Of a stretch of 64,000 nt of DNA, positions 1 to 10,828 are shown one piece after another. The notes beneath the pieces were generated by a model. The model was not told where the DNA came from and ran no database searches. It worked only from the letters and a program-made list of their open reading frames with translations. The stretch spans positions 10,001 to 74,000 of the forward strand of contig CAJHNH020000843.1 of the NCBI GenBank assembly GCA_905116865.2, read 5' to 3'. Within the stretch, counting starts at the first letter, position 1; every line of letters begins with the position of its first letter. The stretch is from Candidula unifasciata (Eukaryota; Mollusca; Gastropoda; Stylommatophora; Geomitridae). Position numbers and translations under genes: made by a program.

Positions 1-470
1 AGGGAGAGAGGGAGGAGAAACGAATTTAGCAGACTAAACGGCAAATTACAACATTTAAACGAAGGACACTACCCGGACCTGGATATAACAGTAGAACAAA
101 ATAGAAGTGCTATAAGTGGAAAATCCAACACTGCAGAAGGAGCGGATATACTTAATTACACAATAATGAAAATGTTACCAAGAAAAACCTTAAACAAATT
201 ACAGATTTATTCAAGGAGAAATGGAAAGAAGGAGAAATTCACAAGCATTGGAAACAAGCCACAATTATTCCCATTGAAAAACCAGAAAAGGAACCACAAA
301 ACGTAGACTCATACAGACCCATCTCGTTAACATCCCATTTAGTATAGATCCTAGAAACGGTAATTAACAAAACGATTACTTTCCTCATGGAGAAGCATAA
401 CTTATTCAATAAAACCCAGTTTTGATTTAGAGCCAGTATCTCTTTCCTTTCAACACCGAACCATCTGTAT
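1..470 (+). pseudogene. LINE-4 reverse transcriptase remnant
   Basis: This is a broken piece of a non-LTR retrotransposon polymerase that starts before the window. Around 194-440 the plus strand reads WKEGEIHKHWKQ, then ATIIPIEKPEKEP, then NVDSYRPISLTSHLV. This is the N-terminal RT region (motifs 1-2) of Jockey/CR1-type LINEs. Just upstream, LNYTIMKMLPRKTLNK is the usual segment before it, in a shifted frame. An in-frame stop follows SHLV where a lysine is usual, and another stop precedes FRAS. The catalytic YxDD motif is absent because the copy jumps directly into RNase H-like sequence at about 490. It is dead. I am confident of LINE RT and less sure of the clade. Confidence 0.85.
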
Positions 471-489
471 AGATAATCAGATCACATGG

Positions 490-830
490 GCGTGAATTGT
501 CTTGAATAAATTGTTGGACTTCCACCTCCGCAGCACCCTCCGGCCACTCTTTAACCACCCTGCCCAATGTGATCATAACCCAACAAAGGTCAGACGTTTC
601 CTCTGGTACTATGACTCACTCTTCTCTTCGCCCAATGTTCTCCAGCATAATATACACGGATGGATCCACAAATTAGAAAGGAGAAGTAGGAGCAACTGTT
701 TATATTGCTTATTGGAAAATACAAAAATCGTAAAAATCACAGATCATTCCTCAGTTTTTACAGCCAAACTAGTCGGCATAATGGCAGCGTTGAAGATAGC
801 AGCAGATCCCTCCCCCCCCCCCTATCCTTT
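490..830 (+). pseudogene. LINE-4 RNase H remnant
   Basis: Directly after the RT fragment the plus strand reads NVLQHN, then IYTDGST, a stop, then KGEVGATVYIAY. After a frame change it reads KITDHSSVFTAKLVGIMAAL. YTDGS carries the first catalytic aspartate of RNase HI, and SSVFTAK..GI.AAL matches the helix that normally carries the catalytic glutamate; here that position is altered (AKLV rather than AEL/AEI). The order RT then RNase H is that of I/Jockey-like LINEs. The rest of RT has been deleted between the two. Stops, frameshifts and an adjoining C tract and G tract show decay. It probably comes from the same insertion as the RT fragment. Confidence 0.75.
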
Positions 831-904
831 TTTACCCCCTGGGTGGAATTTCTCTCAGTTGTTTCGGGGGGGGGGGCGTCTTATACACCATCAAATACGA
901 TGAA

Positions 905-1200
905 AAACATTATTTTTCTGTATATTTCCTCGTGTGGTTTCCGGAGCTCTATCATCGGGAAAACAGGAATAGACCTACTGACTACCTAAAAGCATGTCGT
1001 AAGTGGCGACTAATTGGGACCTTTTTTCGAAGTCGGAGTGCATCTGCCTGAGAGGCAAGGAACCAACAGTCTGCACACGAATGAGTCAGATCTGTCAAAC
1101 GGAAGCACGCGCAACACTCAGGTTCTGAAACAGGACTGCAGTCCTGAAGTGTACGAATAACCAGAACTTTCCGCCGGAGGTTACAGCTGAAAAAGAAGTT
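905..1200 (+). mobile_element. Element-E copy 1 (short interspersed repeat)
   Basis: Member of a family of about 300 bp found at six places in this window. Shared landmarks are 'gtgtggtttccggagc' at the left, 'gcatgtcgtaag' followed by 'gcgacta', the core 'cggagtgcatctgcctgag', 'ccaacagtctgca', 'gccagatct', and 'ccagaactttccgc' at the right. No long open frame and no clear RNA polymerase III boxes were seen. It is probably a SINE or a LINE 3' end. No target duplication was resolved. Confidence 0.6.
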
Positions 1201-1315
1201 AATTCTCCTTTATTTCTCCTTCAACCAAACCTCTAACTTGTCCTTTCTAGCTATAATACCTTTTAAGTAAATACCTATATTTTCTAGAGAAATTCATTCC
1301 TTAAAAAACATGTAT

Positions 1316-1390
1316 GGACCACACGACGAGCAGCCAACACCCGATATCACAAAGTGCCATTATTCGGATGAAGATCACTCGGACACACGT
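1316..1390 (-). mobile_element. Element-D fragment
   Basis: On the minus strand this matches the 3' third of Element-D: 'gatcctcatccgcatggtgg'-like sequence, then 'cactttgtg' and 'tcgggtgtt'. About 75 bp survive, with several substitutions. The rest of the element is not recognisable on either side. Confidence 0.5.
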
Positions 1391-3089
1391 TCTAGCAACC
1401 CCATTCAACCGTTAGGTTATAACAGAGCTCCTGGCCACAACTGGGGTGGGTCTTTCACAGAACGACAAAATTGATACCACACTGGGACGGAAAACATGTT
1501 AAAAAACAAACAAACATGACTCTTGATTTATTAATCATATTCCAATATTTAGAAGACTAACTGAAATGTTTCATGCATGTTTTACAGACAACAACTGGAC
1601 ACGAAGAAGTAAGTGCTTTCCATGTCTTGTAACTGTGAAATGTTGTGGCGTGATAATGAATCAAGTAGGTCTGAGATAATTTGATCGTACCGTAACTTTT
1701 GTGAGGTGATTTAATTGTGCCATTACCTTCGTGTGGGTTAATTTGATTGTACATACACCTTTTTGTGAATTAGGCTGTCTGTACCAAGGTGCATACTTGA
1801 CTGAAAAGCGGTCTTACAGTAAAAAATAACTGTTGTAAATACACATTTTACAGTAAAAAAAAAAAATTTTTTTTTTAAATCTAAACTATATGACAACGAA
1901 AACCAAAAACGTTTTAACTTACTTACAGCCAAGACCACATGTTTACTTACGCCCAAACCTTGAACTAGAGAAAACAGCTTATTTCAATTTTTTAATTCTT
2001 TTGTTGTCATGTGTTTCCTCCTGAAATAATATCGTTTGTTATCATTTTGCCACTTTCGTGTTGTTAATTTAAAGTATGTTTGCATTATTTTCGTGTTCAA
2101 TATGTGTGGAGTGTTTTCATTAATTATTTCTATGTTATTTTAACGTTGTGTGTTTTTCTCTCATTTTAATTCTTTTTGTTGTGTATGTATGTTTGTATGT
2201 ATGTATATTTTTTTTTTGTTTTACCATTATACGTTGCAAGGTGGGCAGTGTCTCGTGAAAATAATTACTCAAAATATTCTGCATAAATTGTCATTTTAAA
2301 ATTGTTTGTCATCTTTATTTATTAATCTTTTTCTACACAGCGTTCGTCAATTGACAGGCATCCAGTACTTGGTATTATCAAAATATACATAATAACTTTG
2401 AACTTGATGACGAAATAAATGTTTGTTATGATATAATTATAATTTCAAGCTGCACTATAATGTGAAATCTATACTTAATTAGAAATTACAAGTTTCATTT
2501 TTATGTAATCTCAGTTGACTTTCCTAGCAGCATCAGAATTATATTAATAAATTTAGAAATGTGATTTGTGTGTGTGTGTGTGTGTGTTAGGGTGGTGGTT
2601 GGGAAGGGGGGGGGGGTTGAACGATATAAACAATCCTTTATTTCTATTTAGAGTGAAAATTGACACGATCTAGAGGGAAAGAGTACACAGCACAACCACT
2701 GATGTGATGGGAGGGTGGAGATGAAAGAACGAAAGCGTAAAGAGGAATATAATCAAAACGCTATCAGGTGCAGTAATCGCCATTTGAAAATACTTGTTTA
2801 TCACTGGACTTATAATAAACTTCTTAACTCCAGTGACAATTCACATAGGGCCCGCGTAATTATTCGCTCATAAACCGAACGCTGCGGCGAGTGAAATAGA
2901 ACCCACGACTTTCAGAGCACGAGGTAAATACCTAAACGACGGAAATTCGACTTCATAATATCTCTTGTGACACTCTGTAAGACCCAAACATTTAATACTT
3001 TAAAGTACTTCTTCCAGTGACTTGAACATCAAGGAGAACTATCTCATAAACAGCATCCTCTCCTGAAAGCTAGGGTATTTTGGACATGT
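1391..3089. other. Unassigned AT-rich intergenic DNA
   Basis: No coding remnant or repeat family that I recognise. It holds a (GT)n run at 2569-2588, a G tract near 2607, and a tRNA-like minus-strand trace near 2850-2930 ('agaacccacgac') too weak to call. The two short minus-strand open frames here have no recognisable domain. Confidence 0.4.
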
Positions 3090-3370
3090 TAAGCGCCATG
3101 GTGGTGCAGCGGTTGGACGCTCACCTGCGGATCCGAAGATCATGGGTTTAAGTCATGTTCAACACGCTTTGGTTGTAAGTTATTCTTATCCAGGAGGAGC
3201 TAAAGGTACCAGGAATTATTCTGAATATAGAATGGTTGTAAATGATAGTGACTGTCTAGGATCCATAAGAGTCAAAAGAGCTGATATTTCACCCCCCCCC
3301 CCCCCAACCCCAGCTCTCACTGCAGGCAAGTGGAAAGTTGAAGTGTTTCCCAACCACCAGTGACACAATG
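3090..3370 (+). mobile_element. tRNA-like SINE head with divergent body
   Basis: The head 'gccatggtggtgcagcggtt' resembles a polymerase III A box, and 'catgggtttaagtc' a degenerate B box, as in SINE-A. The body that follows differs from SINE-A and contains a 14-base C tract near 3291-3304. It is either a highly diverged SINE-A or a separate tRNA-derived family. Confidence 0.5.
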
Positions 3371-3699
3371 AATCCGGCAGCAATTGTTGTTATTCCACCA
3401 CTGAATATCGGGTATGACAGTAAATGATCAAATGATAGCATCTCTAAAAATGATACGATTGTTCGGGGGAGATAATCTAGCTGGATCAGTTGTGCTCCTT
3501 CCCCCCTAGTAAAGCATCCGTCTACACGAAGTGTCGTTGTTCATGTGTTATATACTGCAGGGAGAAGAACGTTATTAAATGATTGTGGGCACAACGGGAT
3601 TGGACGTGTTTGATGAAATTTGCTGTCCGTAATAGTTACTGTAAGAGCTAAGAAATACTAATATGATATCTATGTAGTATATTTCATACACAATATCTG

Positions 3700-3845
3700 T
3701 ATGTCTTGCTGTCTGACTGACTGTCTGTCTGTCCACCCGGCTGTCTGTCCGTCTGTCGGTCCGTCAACCACCCCTCTCGCCGCCACCCGCCAGTCAGTCC
3801 GTATGTCTGTCTGTCTGTCCTATTTATCCTATCTGCATGTCAGTG
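3700..3845. repeat. Degenerate (TGTC)n repeat
   Basis: Interrupted runs of TGTC, GTCC and GACTG dominate these 145 bases. They create overlapping cysteine/serine/valine-rich open frames with no biological meaning. It is a decayed version of the pure (AGAC)n array at 49.6 kb. Confidence 0.7.
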
Positions 3846-3984
3846 TAGTTGGCTGTCTGTTCATCAGCTGGTCAGTCAGTCTCTCTTTCCTTCCACACAT
3901 TATACCTATGTGTCAGTCCCTTGAACTTCATTTGTTCGACTTGTAAGTACAGCTCTACCTATACATCGATAAGTGCCGTAGGGA

Positions 3985-4095
3985 AAATTTCCCGCTCTCT
4001 AACTCTTAGCTTGCTGCTGAAGATGGGGACGAAGCGTTTAGGGAAGTATCCAGAATGCTATGATGTCGATTCCTAATTTGACATTCAACATTTTC
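3985..4095 (+). pseudogene. LINE-3 3' end, strongly 5' truncated
   Basis: The frame reads LLLKMGTKRL, then YPECYDVDS and stop at 4076. It matches the C-terminus of the longer LINE-3 copy at 26.2-27.3 kb and is followed by the same ATTC-rich tail ('cctaatttgacattcaac'). Only about 25 codons remain, as expected for severe 5' truncation during target-primed reverse transcription. Confidence 0.75.
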
Positions 4096-4639
4096 TAGTG
4101 ATTTATAGGACTTTTGAACTACGCTAACCTCTTTGCTTTAATTTTAGGCCAAAAGTTCTGGTAATGTCACAGGCATTTTCTGCCGTGTAATAATTTAAGC
4201 TTGTCTCTGTGTGTGTGTGTGTACATTTTTGTCTTGTAGAGTTCAACTCATTTTGTTTATCTGTTCATCTCAACGCCTTTGGCTGTTTCAATTGATTTCG
4301 TTGATAGTTCAGGTTTCTGGCCCACTATCGCTAATGGGCTTTCTATAAGCATTTTAATAAAAGATGTCTTTTGATGTGAAAATTAGCTGTTTTCATTTAA
4401 AATATTTTTTATGTACCATTTTTAGTCCGTTTAATTTAATTCGCGGAATGCGCATCTGTTTAATTTCCATTTATCTTGAATTGGTGAAGAGCAGGCCAAG
4501 TATTGGGACAGCTAGCCCTCCTCTTACAGCATAAAGCAATCCCAATCAGGCCAAAGAAACATCTCATTTAAAGCATTTTCATTCCCACCCTATGCTACCA
4601 GTGCCAGACGTTGTCACTCACAACAAAACATTAAAGAAA

Positions 4640-4995
4640 ATTAGTAACCATGGAAAAAAAAAAGACTAGCGGTGACCAGAAGAGATAAAATCAGGAATGA
4701 GGTCATACGAGATAAAGTCGGTACAGAAAAAATTCTAAATTACATACAAGAACAGCATTTGCTCACTTGGAGAGAATGTCTTCTAATGCTAAACCATACA
4801 AGGCATATACCAAAAAAGGAGAAGGGCTTAGAGCAAGAGGTGGACCAAGAACAACATAGGAAGATAACATCAGAGAAACTCTACAGCACCACGATGTGTC
4901 TATGTTTGAAGCAGCCAGAAGAGCATTAAGCAGGACCTTATATCTCCCTCGACACCCGAAGCGGTAAAAGAGGACGTGAAGAGGAAGAAGAATCA
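4640..4995 (+). pseudogene. LINE-2 C-terminal remnant with GAA-type tail
   Basis: Plus-strand reading gives TRRDKIRNEVIRDKVGTEK, then ILNYIQEQHL. After a frame change it gives the RARG-like GRP region and DNIRETLQHHDVSMFEAAR, then LSRTLYLPRHPKR and stop. This segment lies after the RT thumb in the LINE family I call LINE-2, and other copies occur at 17.6, 30.0, 33.9 and 48.1 kb. At least one frameshift separates the halves. The copy ends in 'gaagaggaagaagaatc', a short GAA-rich tail. Upstream RT sequence is missing. Confidence 0.75.
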
Positions 4996-4999
4996 TTTG

Positions 5000-5599
5000 T
5001 CTTGTTAGTTTTAAATTAATGCCTCCTCAATCGGCTTATCATTATATTAGAATATGATAATAAGAGTTTCACGAAATAGAAATACGTGCCTGATTGATTC
5101 TGTATTGAAAATTATATTTCTCCAAAATATGGATCTAGTCTTGGAGGTAGGGTGGGGGTGAGATTGCCTGTTAACTAACAACACAGCCTACCATACGAGG
5201 TAGCTTTGAGTGTAAGTAAAGTGAGAATTGCTATGTAGAATTCCACTATGTATTCTTCTTATTCTTTCTTCTTTCTCTTTGCTTATATCTTCTTTATCGT
5301 TCCTTCTTTTGAGCGAGTAATTAATCCTTTTTCCCCTGTTGTCATCCCCCATAATCTTAATGCGGGTGACGAAGGTTTCTATTTAAAGCGAAAATACGTA
5401 GTAAAAAAACCCTAATTAATCGTTATGTTCCTATTAATGTGACATAATTTAATTGCCGAATTATTTATTCTGCTATATAAATTCGCTTTCAAGCGTTTAG
5501 CGAAAAAAAAATATCCCTCGGTTCACTGGCAACATTAAAAAGAGTCATAAAAATATCTGGAAAATTTGTTTAAAAGTTCTTTTTAATTAATAATAGTTC
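5000..5599. other. Unassigned AT-rich spacer
   Basis: No coding remnant or repeat was recognised in these 600 bases. It contains pyrimidine-rich patches near 5256-5340. Confidence 0.4.
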
Positions 5600-5850
5600 T
5601 TTGTTCTTTTCAGTATAATTATAACCAGTCATTTCCTTGTGGGATGCAATTTTTCGGTATTTTAAAACCTCACACTGGCTCTTGCCAGGGGCCGATATAT
5701 AAGCCCGGCCATAAATATTGTCTAATGGCTGAATGCTGTTTCCGAGACCTTCCACGGGTGATCCTCATCCACATGGTAGCACTCTGTCTCAACGTGTGTT
5801 TATCGCTTGTGAGATGTCCTGGTGGGGTAAAATGTACTACTACTTTTCAG
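5600..5850 (+). mobile_element. Element-D, unit 1 of a tandem pair
   Basis: Contains 'cttgtgggatgcaa', 'ggctcttgccaggggccg', 'cgagaccttccacgggtg', 'tggtagcactctgt' and the terminus 'gatgtcctggtggggta' followed by 'tactactac'. The octamer CTTTTCAG occurs just before this unit (5606), between the units (5843) and after the second unit (6098). The boundaries are therefore those of a tandem duplication with 237- and 255-base spacing. Confidence 0.75.
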
Positions 5851-6110
5851 CACACAGTATCAATCGTCATTCCCTTGTGAGATGCAATTTTTAGTATTTT
5901 GAAGCTCACCCTGGCTTTTGTCGGCGGCCCTAAATATAATCGAGCCCTCTAAATATAGCCGGACCTTCAATATAGCCTAGCGGCTGAACGGGGTTTCCGG
6001 GACCTCTCCACGGGTGATCCTCATCTGCATAGTGGCACTTTGTGTAACTGCGTGTTTATCGCTCGTGTGATGTCCTGAGGGGGTACAGCTTACCCACCTT
6101 TTCAGCATTA
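5851..6110 (+). mobile_element. Element-D, unit 2 of a tandem pair
   Basis: Second copy in the same orientation, with 'cttgtgagatgcaa', 'cctggcttttg', 'gggacctctccacgggtg', 'tggcactttgtg' and 'gtcctgagggggta'. An internal duplication adds two 'atatag.c' segments. It differs from unit 1 at many positions, so the duplication is old or the units inserted separately. Confidence 0.72.
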
Positions 6111-6535
6111 TTTTATATTAGTTCCTCTAAATTTTTAATTTCTCTCTGTTGATTTCAAAATTATTTCCTTATCGTCTTATTTAATTGTTGATTTCTGTGT
6201 CAACGACATTTTTCCTATTTTAGGCACATGTTAGTTGAAATCTTTACATTAGAGTTACTTTATTAACTACTTTTAGTCTTTTGTCTTACAGTAATGTGGG
6301 TTTGGTATAGGAGTTATTAAGTATAATCAAAGTTACAGTTTACATAGACACGAGAGAGAGGGGTGGGGAAGAGAGAAAGAGGGAGAGAGGAAAACAGAGA
6401 GAGGAAGATGACGGTGGGGGAGTTTAATGCTGGTACACAGACCCAACCCTCTACCTTGTTGTATGGACAGTCCACAGATTACTGAGAAATTACGTGGAAA
6501 GTTCGGGGATGTGTAAAAAGATGTCTTTAAAGAAT
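6111..6535. other. Unassigned spacer with purine-rich patch
   Basis: No gene. A GA-rich stretch at about 6349-6415 is the only structure that I see. Confidence 0.4.
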
Positions 6536-6645
6536 TGTCGGTGTCTGTGGCTAAGTCGGTAAGACCGCTGTTTGTAGCCGGGGTGCCAGGTTCGATCCCA
6601 GCTGCTTAGGATTTGACAGCAGACAGTCGCGCTTTGGATTATTCA
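6536..6645 (+). mobile_element. SINE-B head fragment
   Basis: 'tgtctgtggctaagtcggta' resembles the A-box region of SINE-B, and 'ggttcgatcccagctgc' contains a perfect polymerase III B box. Only the tRNA-like head and a few bases of body remain before the minisatellite begins. Confidence 0.65.
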
Positions 6646-6682
6646 TTTCAGAAAAGAGAAATCCTCATCAAGTTTGTCTGTT

Positions 6683-7333
6683 AAGAGAACACAGAAACTG
6701 GAGTGTGTAAGAGAACACAGAAACTGGAGTGTGTAAGAGAACACAGAAACTGGAGTGTGTAAGAGAACACAGAATCTGGAGTGTGTAAGAGAACACAGAA
6801 ACTGGAGTGTGTAAGAGAACACAGAAACTGGAGTGTGTAAGAGAACACAGAAACTGGAGTGTGTAAGAGAACACAGAAACTGGAGTGTGTAAGAGAACAC
6901 AGAAACTGGAGTGTGTAAGAGAACACAGAAACTGGAGTGTGTAAGAGAACACAGAAACTGGAGTGTGTAAGAGAACACAGAAACTGGAATGTGTAAGAGA
7001 ACACAGAAACTGGAATGTGTAAGAGAACACAGAAACTGTAGTGTTTAAGAGAACACAGAAACTGGAGTGTGTAAGAGAACACGGAAACTGGAGTGTGTAA
7101 GAGAACACAGAAACTAGAGTGTGTAAGAGAACACAGAAACTGGAGTGTGTAAGAGAACACAGAAACTGGAGTGTGTAAGAGAACACAGAAACTGGAGTGT
7201 GTAAGAGAACACAGAAACTGGAATGTGTAAGAGAACACAGAAACTGGAGTGTGTAAGAGAACACAGAAACTGAAGTGTGTAAGAGAACACAGAAACTGGA
7301 GTGTGTAAGAGAACACAGAAACTGGAGTGTGTC
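6683..7333. repeat. 26-bp minisatellite, about 25 units
   Basis: The unit is 'agagaacacagaaactgg' followed by 'agtgtgta', 26 bases, repeated about 25 times with 0-3 substitutions per unit. Because 26 is not a multiple of three and the complement has no stop in any phase, all three minus-strand frames are open for up to 211 codons (repeating FLCSLTHSSFCVLLHTPVS). This is a composition effect; there is no sign of a protein. There are no spacers, so it is not a CRISPR array. Confidence 0.95.
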
Positions 7334-7369
7334 GTGAACATAATAATCTTAAAAGTTAAAAAAAAAAAA

Positions 7370-7637
7370 GCACATGACCCTTTTCATCGCCTTTAGTCTT
7401 ATGGGGAAAATAGGGCTATATATATATATATCGACTAATCGGCACTTGGTGGCTAATGTGGTCAGCAACATGCCGGCCGCCTTTACTTCCATGACACACC
7501 CGTACGCATTAAAGGCTGGGTCGACCTGGAAATCTAGGTCATTTTTGACAAATTTCCGACTCCCCCATGACCTGAAAAAATGACCTTTCGATCTGCGGGC
7601 GAGCTTCTATCCGCTACACCACGAGGACTCCCCATAT
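7370..7637 (-). mobile_element. SINE-A, nearly full length
   Basis: Read on the minus strand, the element starts with a tRNA-like head near 7630 ('gtggtgtagcggatag', 'gcccgcagatcg'). It passes through the core 'tggctgaccacatta'-type sequence, 'aagtaaaggcggccgg' and 'ccgattagtcg', and ends at about 7370 with the TTT/AC-rich tail. An (AT)n run at 7419-7431 interrupts the distal part. Confidence 0.75.
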
Positions 7638-7639
7638 TA

Positions 7640-8215
7640 TTGTTAGAGAGGAAACAATGCTAGATAGGACAAACAGAATATACTTGACATAATATTGGAT
7701 CATAGCATAGAGACACATTTATACAACTGATTGGCAGCATATGTGACCCAAGTTTGGGCGCGGACATGAAGACACGGCAAGGGCTTTAGGAATTACACCA
7801 CCTTCTTCACCTGCAAGTACAGGAACAGGAGTTCACCATGGAACAGAATCAAGTGCGTTTCAAAGAAGAACGAATCTTACTACAGGTGAAAGAATTCCGT
7901 CAAAGAAAAATAATAATAACAATGGATGTTATCCATCTTTTTCAACGTGGTCACACAACAGGGCATTTTTGTGTGTATGGAATAATCAACTCTAGCTACT
8001 GCAAATCAACTGTTCGTGGCAAATTTAAATCCTTCTTGTGATTTCAGTCGTCGTAACGAAATCTCATTGTTCCCTTCAGAGTATCGTCGTATGCCAGTTA
8101 CATCGTGAGAACGCTTATTTTTGTCTTCCCTTTTACCTCAATGTGTTTACCGCCAGCCAAGAAGGTCTTCAGTTTAAATCCTAACTGGGACGGGTATTTT
8201 AATAATTGACACTGC
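7640..8215. other. Unassigned spacer
   Basis: No recognisable coding or repeat content. Short open frames at 7838-8041 (plus) and 8098-8331 (minus) have no domain that I can name. Confidence 0.35.
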
Positions 8216-8217
8216 CT

Positions 8218-8290
8218 CCAAGAGATGAAGAAGAAAAAGAAGAAGAAGAGGAAGAAGAAGAAGAAAAGGAAGTGGAGGAAATGGAGGAGG
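8218..8290. repeat. (GAA)n microsatellite
   Basis: Imperfect GAA/GAG run. It yields a glutamate-rich plus-strand frame and a leucine- or phenylalanine-rich minus-strand frame, both artefacts. Confidence 0.85.
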
Positions 8291-8299
8291 GAATGAAGG

Positions 8300-9135
8300 A
8301 AACGCAGGAAACGCAACATCAGCCGGTGCACAGTGTATGTAAAGTTTATAAATCACTGTCAAAGGACCAACGCTCTGTCAAAATATCCAAGTCAGTAGGA
8401 CAGATCTCAACTGAGATTCCCCTTGTACAATCTAATAATGGATTTTCACTTCTACTTGCTTGTACAGTGCACAGAAAAAAATCATATTTAAAGTTCATCA
8501 ATACATCAGTCAATGACGCGATCGATTTAAATAAGATTTAAGGGGTAAATAATGAATCATTATGAGCAGGGAAAAGACGATATTCAGATCATATCTAAGC
8601 AGACCTGAAAACACTTGAAGTCTCCAACTGGACATCAGATCAATAAGGCGGATAGGCTATATTATTTTATTTTTAGTCGTTGCAAGTTTTTGCTGCTTAT
8701 AACAATTAGCTGATGACTGTATGGCCGAACACTGTGAGCTATGGATTTTATTTACAATAATAATTTATTTGTTGGGGGGACTGCACCCAACGTGGTTTGA
8801 GTTGTGAACTACACATATAGAAAATTGCGAGTAGCCTGGTGCCAGGGAACTGAAAGTGCGATTAACGGCGTATGCAACTACTGATCTTGCTGCTGCTTCA
8901 ATCGACATAGAACTGCATTTCTAGTGCCAGACTGTTTGTGTTTGCACTTCTGACAGCTGCTTTATGCATTTAATGCGTGTGTACCCTGTTGACTTTGCTG
9001 AGACTACAGTCTGTGATTGCTTTTTGTGTGGCTTTCGCTGCCACAGGAACGGGGCAACTAAGAGGTGACCCGTTTGCTGTGAAGCTGGAACTGCGGTTAC
9101 CCCATTACGTGACTAGAAAGAGAGATCCAGTCATA
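8300..9135. other. Unassigned spacer with a weak hammerhead-like core
   Basis: Mostly unassigned. At 8711-8731 'ctgatgactgtatggccgaac' carries CTGATGA and a following GAAC, which recalls a hammerhead ribozyme core from Penelope-like elements, but stem II is poor. Confidence 0.3.
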
Positions 9136-9139
9136 GAGC

Positions 9140-9395
9140 TGAATTCCCCGTGTGGGTTCTAGGTCATATAATAGGCAAAACAAGAATATACCCCCTTGAC
9201 TCAACAATCATGTCGTAAGAGTCGACTATTTAGGGCTTCCTTTAAAGACGGAGTTCATCTGCCCAAGACGAGGGGAACCAGCAGTATGCTATATACCAGC
9301 AGTAAACAAGATCTGTAAAACGGATGCACACTGAATGGCGGAGCCTGATATCTGCAACAATTAAACCCAAGTTCTCTCAATGCCGAAGAAGAAGA
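9140..9395 (+). mobile_element. Element-E copy 2
   Basis: Shows 'gtgtgggttctagg', 'atcatgtcgtaag' then 'gtcgacta', 'cggagttcatctgcc', 'aaccagcagtatgc' and 'aagatctgtaaaacgg' in family order. The right end is rearranged. Diverged relative to the copy at 28.4 kb. Confidence 0.6.
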
Positions 9396-9952
9396 TTGTG
9401 AACAGGGATTGTGTTGTATTGGAGGTCGCTTTAAGTCAGTGTCAGTGATATCAGAAGAAGGGGATAAAAAAGGGGAGGAAGAAGACAGCTATTTCAAAAC
9501 GTTAAGAGACTAAATAAGTGACGATTTTAATTCACATGACTTGATCTGTCTCTGCTCCGTAGCTCAAACGAGGACCCCCGAAACACCTTCAGTCGCAAAC
9601 TATAAGAGGGAGTTCGAAACTAAACAAACGACGGTCAGAGCCCAGTACAGAATGCTAAATTCCTTGTTTCGCGAGACCACGTTATCAATCGATCGATCAG
9701 TTTGTCCATTCGAGGATGTTACTGAAAGGTTTACTAAACCATCCTGAGATGTCACCGTGATGAGAACGATGTTCTGCAAAGGACCTGATACACCAGGATG
9801 GGCATCCTTACACGTGCAGAACTGCCAGTGACACCAAGCTGGTCTCTCCGTTATGAGTGCTTTTATTATAGCTTTTTCGAAGCTTGAACGGGGTATCTGG
9901 GCTGGCCATGTTGGTCTGCCAATAGCATGGAGACATTTTTAGTCTTGCGGTG
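9396..9952. other. Unassigned spacer
   Basis: No recognisable gene. A 68-codon plus-strand frame (9541-9747) has no known motif and no homologous copy elsewhere in the window. Confidence 0.35.
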
Positions 9953-10265
9953 AAGGGGCTGCGTGGTCTTGGGGCATGGTGTCCATCTCGAAAGCTAGAG
10001 GTCTCTGGGTAGTAAGACCGGACGCCTGTGTGTATTGGTTGCGCACGTAAAAATCTATTGACAGTTGAAAATCGAAAAGAGTAGCCTAACGGCGCTGCCC
10101 GGGTACAATTTGGAGTTAAAAATCAACCCAAAGTATTTCAGGATCCTCGCCTGTGCAACAGAATTTGTGCACTGCGCTGAGAATCAGGCTTGAGTTAGAA
10201 GAAGAAAGGAGCGCTTTGGGCTTACTGCCCGTGTGCCATAATGTTAATCAGTTGAATAGATATAA
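9953..10265 (+). mobile_element. SINE-C copy 1
   Basis: Five related copies define this family. Landmarks here are 'gctgcgtggtcttgggg', 'cctgtgtgtattggtt', 'cacgtaaaaatct', 'gcgctgcccgggtac', 'atttggagttaaaaatc', 'caggatcctcgcctg' and the tail 'gttgaatagatataaac'. The 'gtggtct..ggcatggtgtc' head could be a tRNA-like A box, but I do not see a clean B box. Confidence 0.7.
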
Positions 10266-10828
10266 ACATAATCTTACGGTGTCAAGTCACTAGGTCCTGC
10301 GGGTCTGCCATTCAGACTGAGATCGTTTCATCTGAGGTGTCGAACTTTTCAAGTGCTAGAGGAAAGAGGAAAATGGCTCGCACGCATTTCTTCACCTTTG
10401 TCTCAAGTCATCCTTTGTGCTCAGTTTGACCCTTCGCCCGTCAAATTTCAAATGTGGCTACGCCTCTGACTATAAATGAGAAGCAAAGTTTTTATTGTCC
10501 GGAAACTTACCCACTTCCCGCTCTTTTACGGTGATAACGAAATCCCACTTTGAAATTCGATAAACTCCGAAATACACTTACATTCTTCAAGGAGGAGCCA
10601 ATATAGGCTATGTACCTATAGTAGTTATTGCCTCTCTTGTCCTTTGATATTTATTATATGTGCTATATAGCCCTTCCCTGTTACAGTAGATTTTTGTTCT
10701 TCCAACTTTAAGTAACCTGGAGTAATTCAATCTTTTCGCGATATAAAGGAGGATGAGGGCGCGGAGGGTACGGATGAAAAGGCAACGGTGAAGGAGGACC
10801 AGGGAAAATGACAATGAGCAGGCCTAAG

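Noticed and set aside
6683..7333. CRISPR array
   Set aside because: Repeats are contiguous without unique spacers, and the genome is eukaryotic.
6643..7341. Three overlapping minus-strand frames with repeating FCVLLHTPVS-type peptide
   Set aside because: Minisatellite of 26 bases; openness in all phases follows from the unit sequence.
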